Shown: piece by piece, positions 1 through 13,619 of the stretch
Numbering within the stretch: the stretch's first letter is position 1
Layout: each line of letters begins with the position of its first letter
Source: Mesodorylaimus sp. YZB2_4
Taxonomy: Eukaryota; Nematoda; Enoplea; Dorylaimida; Dorylaimidae
Direction of reading: 5' to 3'
Assembly: GCA_030248295.1 (NCBI GenBank)
Contig: JASANH010000965.1
Span: 62,001-126,000, forward strand
Length of the DNA stretch: 64,000 bases
The notes under the pieces: model-generated
What the model saw: only the letters and a program-made list of their open reading frames with translations
The model's database searches: none
What the model was told of the DNA's origin: nothing
Program-made: the position numbers and the translations under genes

Positions 1-260
1 GGAGACCAACCTGGACCCCCATCCTCCAGGGTCGGGTGGTGGGTGGGAGCGGGTCTTTATAACGGTGTAACACTCATGCCTGGTAGGCCATGGCGAGTGG
101 GGGAGAGTAATCGATACTCTCCCCTGGCTGGGAGACGGCAACCCCTCGGGTTGATGTTTCAGCCGTAGGTATAGTCGCAAGACTATCCTGCTTTTTGTCC
201 CGCCAGACAGTTTTTGTCCCACCGACTTCGATCGGCCAATTCCCTCCTACGCCTACCAGG
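1..260 (-). repeat. SINE family B copy 1 (minus orientation)
   Basis: The core at about 95-185 is the reverse complement of sequence that recurs at 12.8-12.97, 18.5-18.65 and 54.87-54.99 kb. The recognisable core reads, in plus orientation elsewhere, 'aaacatcaacccgaggggtt' followed by a tract ending in 'ctcgccatggcctacc'. Four copies in both orientations within 64 kb mean a dispersed short interspersed repeat. The left end may lie outside the window. Confidence 0.75.
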
Positions 261-978
261 ACTGGTCACAACGGACAGAGAAAAAAGGGCAACAGCTATA
301 TAAACACCTGTCAGGGAGACAGTACCAGCTCCATGTTGTTTCCCAGTTACCTGACCTGCCCTGCAGAAGTCCTTCTCGCTCGCTCTTGGCCTCTTCCCCC
401 CCCCCCCCCTGTGCAGAGCAGCGGGATCCCAGTTCCTGGCTTGAATGTGCGTTTCCTGATCTGGGAGGTTGAAACTAAGGCACTAAACGACTGCTGGTGG
501 TTCCGCGGTCACTTACTACTCACTCCGGACAGCATGTTCACGTTTTACCAATATCTATCACTATCAATTCCGAATTTAAGTAGATCAATAAACGATAAAG
601 AAGACGGAACATTCTAAATAATATTCGTACGCCACACCCAGATCGTATTCACAAAGGCGCAGTGGGCATTCTAAACATTTTTACATAATGTAATATTACC
701 TTTTCAGAACCCGGAAACGAGGCGAGATACTACTTCGCGCCCAAAAAAGAACACTGCTCAAAACAAAAACCTTCTTACAAGAACAACACAGCATATCATA
801 TATAATCATCTCATCCAATATTTTATATTCAATATGTAGAATGTGCCCACGACTCCCCGTGTGACATACGCACGTGCCATCGCCTCTCTACGCACCTAAT
901 ACTAATCCAAACCAAATTCAAACCGCAAACGATCAGTCAGAGACAAACGGGGGTGATTCGCCTCGGGTGACTCTTCCA
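261..978. other. Intergenic, no gene seen
   Basis: It contains an 11-base run of C near 399 and AT-rich sequence downstream of the stop codon of the chromatin gene that ends at 979. Open frames here lack splice context and family resemblance. I could not identify a convincing minus-strand poly(A) signal. Confidence 0.5.
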
Positions 979-3900
979 TCACATCGGGCATTGCATTCGC
1001 GTCCTAAAAAGAGAGGCGGTGATCAATGCCTTCCTCACTGGCAGGTTATTCCCACCCGACTCAGAGATAATCGCAGACACACTTACCCGAGGCGGAGTCG
1101 ACAGTTCTTTCACAGAATTTGCATTTGCACCAGTCCTAGGATCTGTCCCAGCGGGCGCACTCACCACGGGCGACTGAGACACAACGCTCGGTCCCAGTTG
1201 CATTTCAGTCGGAGTTGGCTGCTTATTGCCCGTTTGTTTGTACGTCCTGTTGTAAATTCGTTTTCGTAAATCATCCAGAGTTGACGAACATTTTCCAATA
1301 CTTTCCGGATCTGGTACGCTGCTTAGGCGTATGTTGCGGCTGGCTTTGGCTATATCTGAAGCACAAGGAATCATAAACAATGGAAAACAAGAAGCAAAAT
1401 CAGGTAGAAATCCCGAATTTCCGCCCGCACCCAACTACTGTGAAATCAAGCCAAGGCCTCTCACCCGTTTCCGTGATTTGCGGAATAAACGAAGGCTGTC
1501 GTTGGGCGCTCGTCCCACCACTGCTCGTCGTTGGTGTCGTTCCCGAGTTGGACGTAGGCGAGTCATCAGCGGACTCGGCATTCGGCGTGGCTGGAGATAC
1601 CTCGTTGACTGATTCGCGTTTTCGTTTCTTGTACTCATCAATTGACACTTTCACCTTCTTCTTCTGCGCTTGTTGAGGCAAATCGGATGGTGCGAGAATT
1701 CCTTCCGCTCCAGTCCCACTGGGCAGCACGGTAGGAACATTGTCTTCAATAGCCGAATACAGAAACCCCGCACTGGACGTGGTGACGGTGGGCGCAGGAT
1801 AAGACGATAAAACTTCGCTTCGATCGCCGCTTATCGAAGTCGAAGGCGATGTAAAAAACGGCGGCGTTGTAAAACTGGTTCCATCCACCGCACCGACTGT
1901 AGTGGCCAGAATCGATAGCGTATTTGATGAAATCGTGATCGCCGGTGATGTCGCGTCGCTAATAATCGGCTGAAATGAAGATGACGGCTGCTCTTTGGGG
2001 TAGATCATTTTCAAAATCGGCTGGACCGTTTTCTGCTCCTGCGCCGCTATCCATTCGCTTCCGCCATCCACTTGCTCCGTACTCTTTTGACCCACGACTC
2101 GCTGCTGTTGGTGTAGCCCAGCCAACAGTTGCGCCGCCTCCACTGCCGACAAAGGTTCCCCCTTGTCCTCGCCTTCTTGCACTTGCGGCTTGGTCCCAGG
2201 AGATGGTCTCGTTTCGATCATCTAAAACATACATGACATTGTCACTGCGGCTGGCACATTCGTACAACGAAAAGTGGCCAATGTTGGAGTAGACTTACCA
2301 CTGGCGACGTATGGTCACTTGCAATGGCATGGCTGAGTTCATGGACTATTCGTTTTTTGGGTGGCGCCACAGTTGAAGATGGTGACAATTGTGTGGGAAC
2401 TGCCCCATCGCCAACAATTTTTGTATCGACACTAACAGCCACTGACGATGGAACAATCGTACCCGTCGCACCACTCGCGGTCTTGTTTGTCTCCTCTGAC
2501 ATGGCCTGACGTAACCACCGCTAAAAGTAACACATATCACATCACCTCGTCTGCTGACATGTCCAATTAAGTTTACTCACCTTCTTAGCAACATCTCCTG
2601 CCTTTACTTGCTGAGCGAGCGGAGGCGAAGGCGACGACATCATTCCTGACAATACGTTTTGATGCTTCAAATCGGAGAGCGCAGTTGTCGCTTGCAAAAG
2701 ACTCATGGTCTTAAAGAAATCATCGTTTTAATCACCTACTATTAATTCTCCCATGCCTTCAACCTTAACTATACATTACTTACTTCATTTGCAGTTTCCC
2801 GTGCAAGCGACGACAGCTGATTTTGCTTGAATGTTTTCGATGGGCCCGCCGCATCGTGCTCGTCCGAGTCCATAGATGATATGCTCGACGACGTTTCTCC
2901 ATTTTCCGACCACAGCCGAGGCCGCTTCGCCGCTGCGACCAGAAGAGTCGCTTCCGATTCCGCTCGTTTTCGTCGAGCCGCCGCCACAGTTCGATCCATC
3001 GTAGCGCTCTTTCGGCGACCAACCGTCTGACCACTTTTCGATTTCTTTTCAGTCGTTTTGGTCGTTTTCTTGACCGGTTTTCCACTCACATTTCTCATTT
3101 TGGCCATCTTTTTCTCAGCCTTCTTCTGCTCCCTTTGTTCCATCCGACTTATTTGTTCCATTAACGATTGCATTTTTCTTTCCTCTCGCGACAAAGGCGG
3201 TTGAGGATTTTGCTGATCGGCCATCGGAGTTGGTGGTGCAGGCGGCGAAGTGATCGATCTGGTGCGGCTTAGCTTAGCACCACCATGCCCCGTTCCCGAT
3301 GTACTCGCAGGTGACTTGACGAACGACGATCCAGCGGACTCGTTTCCATTCTGTACCGCATCTTCCAATTCATTCGAGAAACGACGCTTCGTCAAATCCG
3401 CTGTCGCTGTTGGTTTGAACTTCTTTCCAACGCGCTCAGGCTGATGCATTTTCAATTTCGATCCAGCACCTTTTATTTTCCCGCCTCGAATGTTATTGGT
3501 ACCGAACATCGTGCCTTTCTTCTTTCCAACAATTCGTACTCGGAAACCACGTGCTTTTTTCGACTTTTTTCGAGCAGCCGCCGTTGTAGCCGATGTCGCA
3601 ATGGCGCCTCGATTATTTGCTTGTTGTTGGCGTTGTGTTTTGCCCGAACCAGGCGGCCGACCAGGACGTCGCTTTGCTGGTTGCAAATGGGCCCCAATTC
3701 CTGATAACTGCGCCTGCATCGCTTCACCGCCATTATTCGGTTCAATACCTGCAGCATTCCCAGGCAACGGCAGCGACTTGTTATGAACTTGCACTGGACA
3801 GTCGGGATTCGGGGTAAGTACGAGAGAGTTCGAACAAGCGCACTGCAGTTCGAAATTGCTTGAAAAAGAACAAGTTAGTCGATAAATTAACACATTCTAA

Positions 3901-6900
3901 AAAGATATGCCTACCATTTCGATATATCATAATCAAATGGAATTGTAATCTCGGCGCCGAGTTCGATCAGTTCGGTTGAGACCAATAACACGTGAAGAGC
4001 GCCATTATAGACCACGTGCTTTACCTGCAAAGACATTCAAAATCACACTTCCATAATAGACCAGGGCCCCGACACCCGCCCCAACTCTGTGCAGAACTTT
4101 ATAGTAGTGCAATCAAAGAGGGAAATCAATGATCTACATTGCCCAGTGACTGATTTCCCGCTTTAACTGTAATATTAGGGCGCAAGGTGAAGCACTTCCA
4201 CACATTACTTTATGCAGTAGGTTCACTGACTAGTCGCCAAGTGTTTTATGAATTCGACAAAAAGCGATGCCTTTCGTTTGCATCACTCATTCACGTTATT
4301 ATCTGGTTTCTCTATCCTATATCAGGCAGAAGGTCAGAAATGTTACAATAAAGGGGCATTTGTTCTGCGAAGGCCCAGTTAGGATGTTGGTGGGATGGCG
4401 GCGTAATTTCTAACTTTTTGCAAGTTTTCCCGTCTTTTCCTACTTTGACTTTTTGGCAAAAAATACGAATTTCTCAGTACTTCTCACAATAACCATGCGA
4501 TAACGACACCTGCTGGCGACAATTCACAAATTTATTGAGCCTAAACATGCTTTTTCACGAGACCCTACGGGGCTGGGAAAAACATGTAGAGACCCTTGGC
4601 GGGGCTCACCACATCTGACCCCCCTTAAATCGAGCAACTTACCTGAGAATTCGGTTGACAAGATCGGCGAACGAAACGGGCGCTGGTGCCAGTGTGACGC
4701 GCGTCAACGCATACACTGAATACATTTGACCCGTCGGCACCGCCGCTTCGATAATACAACAAATACGGTACAACGACTGGTACGCGTCCGCCTTTGCCGT
4801 CGGGAACTTCAAAATCCGTGGACCAGCACACTTTTCCCCGATATTCGATTATAGGCAAATCTGGAAGAACCGTATCCGTCGCCACCAGGCCCTGTCGATC
4901 GGCCGCCACATACATGAACTTGCACGGCGGTTCCGAAGGCAATTGCGATAATAAATTTGCGGCACCAACCTAAAACATACGCCCTCGTTTCAGTTCTTTA
5001 ACGCACCACGAACCAGACTCAGAACTTACCGTATCGCCAAACGCTCGAACTGCTTTCGCGACTTTGGCCGTACACACATTTTTCGTCGCTTGGGTAAAAG
5101 CTTCGCCATCCACTCCCGGCGAAGACAACAATTTGAGACGTTTATTGGCGTTGGCATCGCCCGATGAGATCGTTCGTTTTCTACCAATGTTCGAAGTAGG
5201 AGTTTCAAAAGATTTTCTTGGCCTCCCGCGACCGCCAGCAATCGCGGAAGAACTGGAGGACATCGAGGCTCGATTGGCACTGGCCACGCGTCGACGACGA
5301 CGAGCAGCGGCCGCCGCTTTCTTTCGTTTCCATTGCGACACTTTGGCTTGTTGTAAGCGTTGCGCGTCTGAACGAGTCAACTTCAAAGCCCGAGGGTCGC
5401 ACTCTTCGCACAGATAGTTATCAGGTATATTCTTCGTATCCAAGCCCATGCACTCGCAATGCTGCCATACTCTGAAACAGAATGGTCATTCATTAAAGGA
5501 AGATTACCACCCAGCAAGAAGGCGCTACCTTAGCCCCAACCCTAAGCTCCCTCAATCAGAGATGACTTACTCGCAGCGGTCGCACTGGATCATGAATTCA
5601 TCGTTGTGCTGCATTTCGCACAGGCACCTCGTTGTGTAATCTTTGCCTTCCCATTCGTCACCACTGCTTCCATCCTCTTCGTCTGTTGACGTGTCTAAAC
5701 CGTCTTCGCCCAACGTTTTCCCATTATTCGTCCTCTCCGTCGCGCCATCCGTCTGCTCGATCTTTGTCGTCGCCTTGCTATCTCCAACACTGGACGGAGA
5801 GTCTGACTCTATTTTCGCTTTTTTCCTTCCACGTGCTTTCGCCTTTCCTTCCCTGAACGCAGAGGCCAGCCGTTGATCATTCTTCAGATAGGGTGATCTG
5901 ACTACTGGTTTCGACTTGGGCTTTACGTCGTCATCCTTCTCCGACAGGCCGACTTGCGCCATTAGAGCCGACATCATGCTGTTATAATTCTCCCTGAATC
6001 CTTGTTTTCCTAGAACCGGCGTCGCAGTGGCATTCGACGTTGAAGGCGACGTTGTTAACTTTTCCTGAGCGGGAACGACATGCGTCGGCTGTTGATGTTG
6101 TTGCTGCTGCTGCTGTTGAGAATTCATTATTCCGGCACCCATAAGACTGACGCTGGCCGAGACCGATGCAGTCGCATTCACGAACATTGGATGGGCGGGA
6201 ATAACGGGTGACGTACCGACCATAAGCGGCCCTCCTATCGCATCGTGCGCAGCCGACGAATGGGCGGAGCGTTGCTGCGCGTTTAACGTAGACTGATAAG
6301 ACGCCATTGAATGTTGCAGCGAGCCTTGATGGTAAGGCGGTAAGAGGGGCAGCGGAAGCGAGGGAGGTGTCGTCAAGCCGGCCGCCACTGCATTTAATAC
6401 CGACGAGACCGTATCGACGGGCGACGATGTCGTGATGGCCGCATTCTGCTGCGTCGTCGTTCGATTCGCCCCAATCGACGATTGCCCCATCAGACCGGAC
6501 GGAGAAAAAGGCGTTCCAGGAGGCTGATGTACACCAGTAGCGTAGATACCGGGCGGTGGTCCACCTGGCGACGACAGTTGCTGCAATCCTGGTTGCCGAT
6601 TCGTAGGATTCTTTCGACGTCGTTGTCCCTTCATTGCGGCCGCATCGCCTGCTGCGCCACCAGCTAGCATCGCTGCGGGTATTTGCATGGCTTGCTGTTG
6701 TCGTTGATGTTGTTGCCCGCCGGATTTCGCACCTTTTGGTCGTCCTGGGCGCTTCGGCGGGGGCGGTTGACCACCATTGATCGTTGGTAAAGATACAGCT
6801 TGCAGGACGCTCGACACAGTCTGACGAGGGAAAGGTGGAAATGTACCAATGCCCGATACCGAAGGCCCTTTGCCCGAATAATGAGAAAACGGGTTCAGCT

Positions 6901-8214
6901 GTTTTTGCAAAGTCGGAGGTCCAGGCGATAGCATGATCGAGTTGAAACCCGATCCGATCGTATTCGACGTTGTTACCATTCGGCCGGAACTACGAGCCAA
7001 TGGCAAAGTGCCATGAGACGACGACGGTAATTGCATCGCTCCAACACCGCTTCTCGCCAGATTAGGTGGTGCCAATCGTGGATGAATAGCTGGCGTTCCG
7101 TGATAGTTGTGGCCACTTTCTTCCGCCGCCTGCCTCATACCGATACTCCTCAATCGGCCTCGCACTTGTACTTGTCCTCCCGTCGTAACCGTTATACCGG
7201 ACTGTCCAGTTGTCGAATGCCCCATAACTGTCAAGCCAGTCCCTGGACTCGATGGAACCGCATTCGCCGACAATAAATTCGCAATCGGCGATGTACCATT
7301 CCCAGCGGCTGGACTTAAAATAGGAGCCGATAAACCAGTAGACATCAACCCATAAGCGTCCGATCGAATTACAGATCCATCGTCGTCGCTAAAACTCGAT
7401 CGATCGAGCGCATAGCTTCCAATACTAGGAGAAATCCTTGAATCAGACGCAGTCGTTGCTGCGCCGTACTGCGGCAAAGTTGGGGGTTTCCCATTCCCGT
7501 TCGGATAAAAATTCAGTCGCCGATTCGTCACCAAAACGCCACTGCCCGCCACTGGTGTCCCTCCACCACTCGATAATCGATTGGTTTGAGCAGGAGAACC
7601 AGTCCCGCCGCTCGAGATCGAAGCACGATGAGAACCGCTCGGATGACGCTGACTCACCGATGGATAGGTGCCTCCATTACTGCTCCCATTGCTACCGTTG
7701 CCATTGCCACTATGGTTGCGATTATTCGAATAAGACGCACTGCCATAGTTGTGATCCTACAAAGGAAATGTTTAGTCGCGAGAAATCCATCATCCAAATC
7801 GTGACAATTCACCTGATAAGGCAGCCCATAACAATGATCAGAGGCGATCGGATTCGAAATGACAGGCGATGGTGAAGAACCACCGTCCGTGTTCGAATTT
7901 TGTTGAACCGATGACGCCGGATTGCCAGATCCGTTCGGATGTTGAACCGTCGCTGAAGCCGTTAGCGTCGGAGGCGGAGACAGATCACCGTCGGGGCTCG
8001 GAGGCGGCGATGGACTGGCAGTCGGGCCCGTATGGACGATCTCGCCGGGTTCCGGATCATGATTCAAATACTCGACCGTGACCGACGGTTGTGGCTGATT
8101 CGACACAGATGTGGACCCAACGCTGCTGGTGACCGGAGTGAGGTTAACGCCGCCGGAAGACAAAACAGACGACGTCGCCGACAAAACATTTGCATCCATA
8201 CTCGTATCCCCCAT
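979..8214 (-). CDS. KMT2E/SETD5/UpSET-like PHD-SET chromatin protein
   Basis: Ten exons join in phase into about 2003 residues: 8214-7813, 7756-5571, 5471-5030, 4969-4643, 4024-3915, 3858-2784, 2709-2581, 2505 (or 2520)-2299, 2221-1465, 1355-979. A PHD finger at about residues 843-890 starts RCLCEMQHNDEFMIQCDRCE and continues VWQHCECMG across an intron. The SET domain follows (about 1015-1160; IEYRGK, then RRSCQPNS, then ITIPFDYD) with a post-SET cysteine cluster (CNFELQCACSN). Three AT-hook-like motifs are visible near residues 468 (KRPGRPKG), 944 (GRGRPRKS) and 1220 (RRPGRPPG), with a short poly-Q tract between. Near 1815 KKKVKVSIDEYKKRKRE resembles a conserved motif I recall from vertebrate KMT2E/SETD5. 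Family members bind methylated H3K4 through the PHD and act as chromatin regulators; the SET is thought inactive. The ATG at 8214 follows a good acceptor, so an upstream 5' exon is likely and the true start could be earlier. Confidence 0.9.
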
Positions 8215-11200
8215 AGGCTTTAGGCGAATTCCTAAAATAGCAAGAAAACATCATTTTCCATCAGGCCACACATACATAAAACTACTTACACACCCACATA
8301 CACGCAAGTTTGCCTAAATCAGATGACGCCAGCCATGGCATATTAATGTGTATCGCAAAACCAGTTTGCGCACGTCTTCTTCGCATTCACTTTATTCAGT
8401 CGACACTTATTAGCCAGTTCTCAACTTATCCCAAAGAGGCAAACATTGGCCTCATTCTTACGTCCCCATCCTACCTTTCACACAAACTAGGTTTTAACGT
8501 CCCGAGTACACTGCCTATGTACAGTACGCCTGTACTATTACAACATGCTTGCTGGCACCCATTTCTCTGCAAATTTATTTCTCACATCTGAATCAAAATC
8601 ACATGAGCATCAGCCGCTTAATTAATTGAACCTCAGGGCCGCCTGTTAATCACACCGTGACTCCTAGACGCCTCGGGCACGCCATTTTCGCACTCCATCA
8701 TCTTTCATCCTTATGTTAAACCCAACGCGCCTTAATAAAAAATGGTCCAATTTCTGTTGTCATGCAAACGACAGACGGTCGTAGGAAGCAATAAGCGAGC
8801 TCTTTTGAAATCGATTTCGAATAGCAAATGCCGCAAGACTGTGCCCAACATAAAGCCACCCTGTCAATTACGTGCTCTACCAATCGTAAGCAAGCAACCA
8901 CGCTGACGTAGATCCGCCTTTAGCACGGATACATAATAAGGCCAACTCGACTTCCAACTAAATAGAATATACGTCAACTGAAACTGCCCGCTGTCAAGTC
9001 CTCGTCAATGTATGTACAAAGATTCAATGCGCACATACCTATTCTACAATACGCCTATTCGGCTTGGTACATCAAGGACCAGTTACAACTTTCCGTCGTC
9101 TTTTTTCAAACTGCCAATTGCTTACGTGCCAGTGCCAGCATTCGTACCCAGTTGGTGAGCAACACAGCATTTTTTCTTTCAAACACACAGGAACGACAAA
9201 TAGCAATGAACGTCGACGGACCAGGCCATCTCGACTGCCAACAACGCAACTTTCAATTTGATCGTGTTGACTAGAGCGAGTACAAAACGAACTCCGTCCT
9301 AGCAGACAATCAAATACACACACCAGTTTTGCGGTCGCGTAAAAGCTGCCTGCAAACTCCGCCCAGCGTACCTTGACTTCAACGATATTTTATCCCGGAC
9401 AACCAGAAACACATTTTCTCATTCTAACTGTAACAGGTGTGCTGACATGACGCCCAATTGGATTTTCGCCGCGGGTTGCGTCTGTCGCCGCAACTTTTTT
9501 ATTTAAATCAGCTCCCGCCGGGATTTGTAAACGAGTGACATAAGGGGCTGCAGACCCTCACCGAGACATTGCAAGGCAGCTATAAAATTGCGATGGGGCT
9601 GTTAGATTCGAGATTAACCATTCATCAACGTTGACGTGCAAACGCATAAAAATCGTTGTCCGGGTCAACTGCATCAGCATTCGCCAAAATCGATTGCTAA
9701 GCTGGCAAAACTAGTTTTTTGCGGAACAGAAAATAACCTTCACCCAAGATAATTCTTGCCCATCACATTATTCCCTTTCTCTGACGTAATGCTAGTACTT
9801 CGATGGCTCAGTATGGTATCGAGGTATCCAAGCTGACAAGAAGCTGAATTAAGACCGTGGTCAAACACTGCGCCTACTTATATACGCAATTCCCATGTTT
9901 GAAAGGGCGCTTCCTTTGACATACAAAAATATCGAGTCTGGCGGTGGAGCTAAGTTCCCGTTGCTCAATCCTCTCTGTGTCCTCATGGTCTTAGGGATAG
10001 AGGAGAAGGGCGTTTGTTCTTCCGTCGGCCGTTGGCGAATGAGCGAGGTTGACTGCGGCTTTGGTGGCACTGCATAGGCCCGCGAGCAACCGAGCGAAAC
10101 GCCTTTGAGGTTACAATGGATGAAGGAATATTGCCGAAGAAAAGCGAAACGAACGCCCGTTTGCAATCCAGCCGCCCCTCCGCTAAAGCGAAACCCCACG
10201 TCCATATCGCGTTTACAGACACGGGAGAAAACGAAAGAGGAAACGAAATGTGCGTGCCAAAGAGTCCAAGAATCAAAAGCGCACCCAAAACACCCGTCCT
10301 CCCGCTGGTCAAACGCGCACGTTCATCACGATTTATCGCACTCGGCGCAAGTTCGAAATGCGCGCTTTATGCGCAGACAGACGATGAGTGCGGCCAGCTC
10401 GATAGAGAGCCCCAATGGAAAGCCCGACAAGATAAACCGCGCGGACGACAACCCAACACGCCTCCAATAAACGGCTTTGCCTTAACCTAGCCCACCGCAC
10501 CATGTTTACGTCTACAATGCATTTCACTCCTTTAGCTAGCTGAACAAAGCGAACTAACACCAAGTATGTAAAGAAATCAAAAATGTTCGACCACACCACT
10601 TAGCCATCGCAAAACAGCGTACGTAGACACCGGAAAATCGACGATCACCGACAAAGTTGGCTGGACTTCCGATACATTCACGATCTGAATTAAACTTATA
10701 CCCGATGACACATTCAACATATATCAACGCTTGCTACTTCTCTTGACAAAATGCCAATTTTACACGGTCTAAGCCCGAATTAAACATTTTCGCCCCCGCC
10801 ATGCAAGGGTAATGCGAAAATTGACACGGCACCTACTCTGATTTCGAAATATTTTTAATGGCCTTACTACAAGAGCCGATTTTTCTAAGAAATCATCCGA
10901 ATTTCGATATCGCCCTAAGTAAACGAAAATCGGAAAATCGATGAGCGAGCCACCAAAAATTGTCTCAAGCGCAGCGCGATTTTAGACGAAAGCCTAGTCC
11001 GAAATTTGCTACGGTAATTTGGTGAAATAAAAGATTTTCAGATTAAAAAATACAAACTCGATAATTTCAAATTTATAAAATGGTTAGAGCAGTTACTTTA
11101 TAAAACTCACAAATTTCTGAATTGACCTTTCTGGAAGCGAGTTTTTCTTACCTTTTGTCGATGTACGACTGAAGCCTAAATATCACAAATTTTCACGTTT

Positions 11201-11736
11201 TGCCCATTTCTCCAATTTTGGTGTTGAATTTCGTTACAAATTAAAATTTCTCGCCAAATATTTTTCAAAGTCAATTACATCAAAAGGCGAATAGAAAACG
11301 TTCGATTTCTTTCTGTGTGTGCTTTCGATCCATTCCACGCACATTTGCCGCACAGCATCGTAAAATGGATTTAATAATATAGGGGTAAGTGGATAAAAAG
11401 CAGTAGAATAAGGCGGGAAATTTAAATACCTAGGACGTCCCCGTTGTGCACAGTAGGTACTTGCGAGTTCGGGTCTTTGCATTTGGTTGATGCCATGATT
11501 AATTCGAGGGTCAGAGGAAATTAAAATTTACAACACTGTCTGGAATAGACGTTTTCCCAACTAATTGATGATTTTGCTCCCGAAATCAGCGGACCTGCAC
11601 TGCAGAACATACCGCTCATGCATAGTTTCCTTCCTCAAACATTTCAACACGGTTGTTCAAGGGTCAGTCATCTTTTTAAAAATTTGTGGGCTTGAGTCCG
11701 TGTAGTCCCTAACCGCACAGCCTTCCCAGAAAGGCT
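8215..11736. other. Gene-poor stretch upstream of the PHD-SET gene
   Basis: Probably holds the 5' untranslated exon and promoter of the PHD-SET gene, since an acceptor sits just before its ATG. Short open frames (for example 10116-10490 plus, 9861-10205 minus) overlap each other on opposite strands and show no domain or splice logic. From about 10.6 to 11.5 kb it is AT-rich, with repeated short words such as 'tcggaaaatcgat'. Nothing further is recognised. Confidence 0.5.
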
Positions 11737-12070
11737 GTGCGGGGACCAGCACACACAAGCAGCGTCTTTCTGTGTGTCTTACCTGGGAGCACCTCCACGC
11801 GAGGGCATCCTGGACTGCACACCGGCTTCCTCGATCGATGGCGGGTTGGCTTTGAACTCTGTCGGTGTTCGACAGTCGAGACCGTCTACTGGTTTGGCTT
11901 CCGTCTCTTCACTCTCGAGGTGCTCCAGAGACACTCCTGCTTGGAGTCACCCACGGCCTGGCGTGCAAGGTCAGCGAGGACTTATGGTTCGCAAACCGAC
12001 CTCCGTCACCAGGGACGAGGCCAGCCACTCACTCCCAAGCAATACGGAGAGACGAATACCGAAGCGCTGC
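11737..12070 (-). repeat. SINE family A copy 1 (minus orientation)
   Basis: It matches, inverted, the element at 24.8-25.2 kb and, in the same orientation, the one at 31.5-31.86 kb. Shared blocks include 'gagggcatcctggactgcac', a 'gtttggcttc..gtctcttc' block, and the head region with 'cagggacgaggccagcc'. The tRNA-like box B present in the other two copies is decayed here. A short imperfect repeat of 'aaggctgtgcgg' precedes it. Confidence 0.75.
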
Positions 12071-12769
12071 ACCATGAACCTATGGACTCGGTCATTGCAT
12101 GCACTGTTTGCAGTGCTATGCATACTGTAGGCACTACGCGCAACCCCGGGGGAACTATTTGAGGAGGAGATTATAAGCCAAATGGGCCCAGGAGGGGAAA
12201 CTAAATGAGCTCGCGATAAAGTCGATTCATTAGTCTTCGGTTGTGAGCCATGATTAGTCGATCTGTGGTGTGTGTCTGTGTGTGCGTGCACCAAAGTATC
12301 TAAGTACAGTATGCTTTGTATTTCTGCTTGTATATCTGCGCGATGGTCGCATATTTTTGTGCCAAAATGACCCTTACTGTACTGTACATTGGCGCGCACA
12401 CACAAAAACAAGCCAGTCAGTCAGTCATTCGGCTCATTTTTAACGCCATAGGCCAGTCACCTGGGTGTGACATCTATCCACAGAGCCCTTGTACACTCAA
12501 GCCTGAGGAGGGCTGCTTCAGCTTCAGCACGAATTCCAACTTGGACTGACAAAATGTGTCCACTCATTCCCTAATTCAAATAGTGCGTGGCAATGCGTGA
12601 CGTTGGTGAGCAACAAACAGTGCATTGGGTATCTGCCTGCAGCACTATCATTAATTATGTTCAGTATACTTCTTGGCACTTATCGGCAATTTTGCCTCTC
12701 CTGTCCCTTCCTTCTTGTCAATCGCCGAGACCCTTGTGCAGTGCTGGGCGCAATGCCATTGGTGGCATT

Positions 12770-12990
12770 CGGTTGTAACCAAGCCTGGCAGGCGTAGGTG
12801 GGAGGCGGCCGACCGAAGTCGGCGGGACAAACATTCCGGATGGAGCAGGCAAGTCTTGCGACTATACCTACGGCTGAAACATCAACCCGAGGGGTTGACG
12901 TCTCCCAGCCAGGGGAGAGCATTGATTACTCTCTCCCACTCGCCATGGCCTACCAGGCGGGGGGTTACACGGTCCTGCATACGGTTTGCT
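12770..12990 (+). repeat. SINE family B copy 2 (plus orientation)
   Basis: A near-complete plus-strand copy of the family B core: a 'cgaccgaagtcggcgggaca' block, then 'cgactatacctacggctgaa', then the paired 'acccgaggggttgacg' and 'gccaggggagag' tracts. The same blocks are found inverted at 1-260 and 18525-18690. It does not carry the 3' tail seen in the copy at 55 kb. Confidence 0.8.
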
Positions 12991-13619
12991 GCATACGATT
13001 TGGAATGAAAGTCAATTGGGATGCATAATATTGGAAGTATATGTCATTGCAAAGCCACAGGAAATTTGAAATCTTTAAAATCACTGATGCTGTGCTCAAT
13101 TGAAGCTGCTGGTGATGCAATAGTGGTTCCTGCAAAATGCGCTGCAGCATCAGCTGCGACCTTTTTGGATGATGCAATATAACTTCAAGAGTTGCCGTCC
13201 CCGCCGCTCCAACTACTCGTTCGTTCTGATTCGCGACCCCAGGGCCAAACATTTGAATCATCATCGAAGGAGCAGCATGATAAACGCGTGGAACTGTCGC
13301 CTCAGCATGAGCCTGACATCTACTCCAGCGATTTGGACAACGCCAGCATCGGTTTAAACCACCCATTAAGCCATCTTTCCCAGCCCAGTTTTTTGGGTTA
13401 GATCTTCGTCTCTCACCTCAAACATTTCAGATATCGAAGGTACCTAAATAAGGTTCATGACGACGAAAGGAAGTAAAAAGGTCATCATCTGGTCACGACA
13501 CGAGCTGGATCCGCTTGCAGCATATGTCAAAATTGAGTAAATAGATTGGCTGACATGTGATTCACCGAGGAATGAGCGCATGCGTGCGAGCGAGCGGGCA
13601 AAAACAGAAGTCGCATTAA

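Noticed and set aside
874-1269. Plus-strand open frame of 131 codons
   Set aside because: It is the antisense shadow of the last exon of the PHD-SET gene.
10116-10490. Plus-strand open frame of 124 codons
   Set aside because: Overlaps an equally long frame in another phase and opposite-strand frames; no domain, promoter or splice logic.
12965-13366. Minus-strand open frame of 133 codons (includes MMIQMFGPGVANQNERVVGA)
   Set aside because: Composition is passable but no acceptor/donor pair extends it, an alternative frame looks equally good, and its lower end overlaps a SINE.
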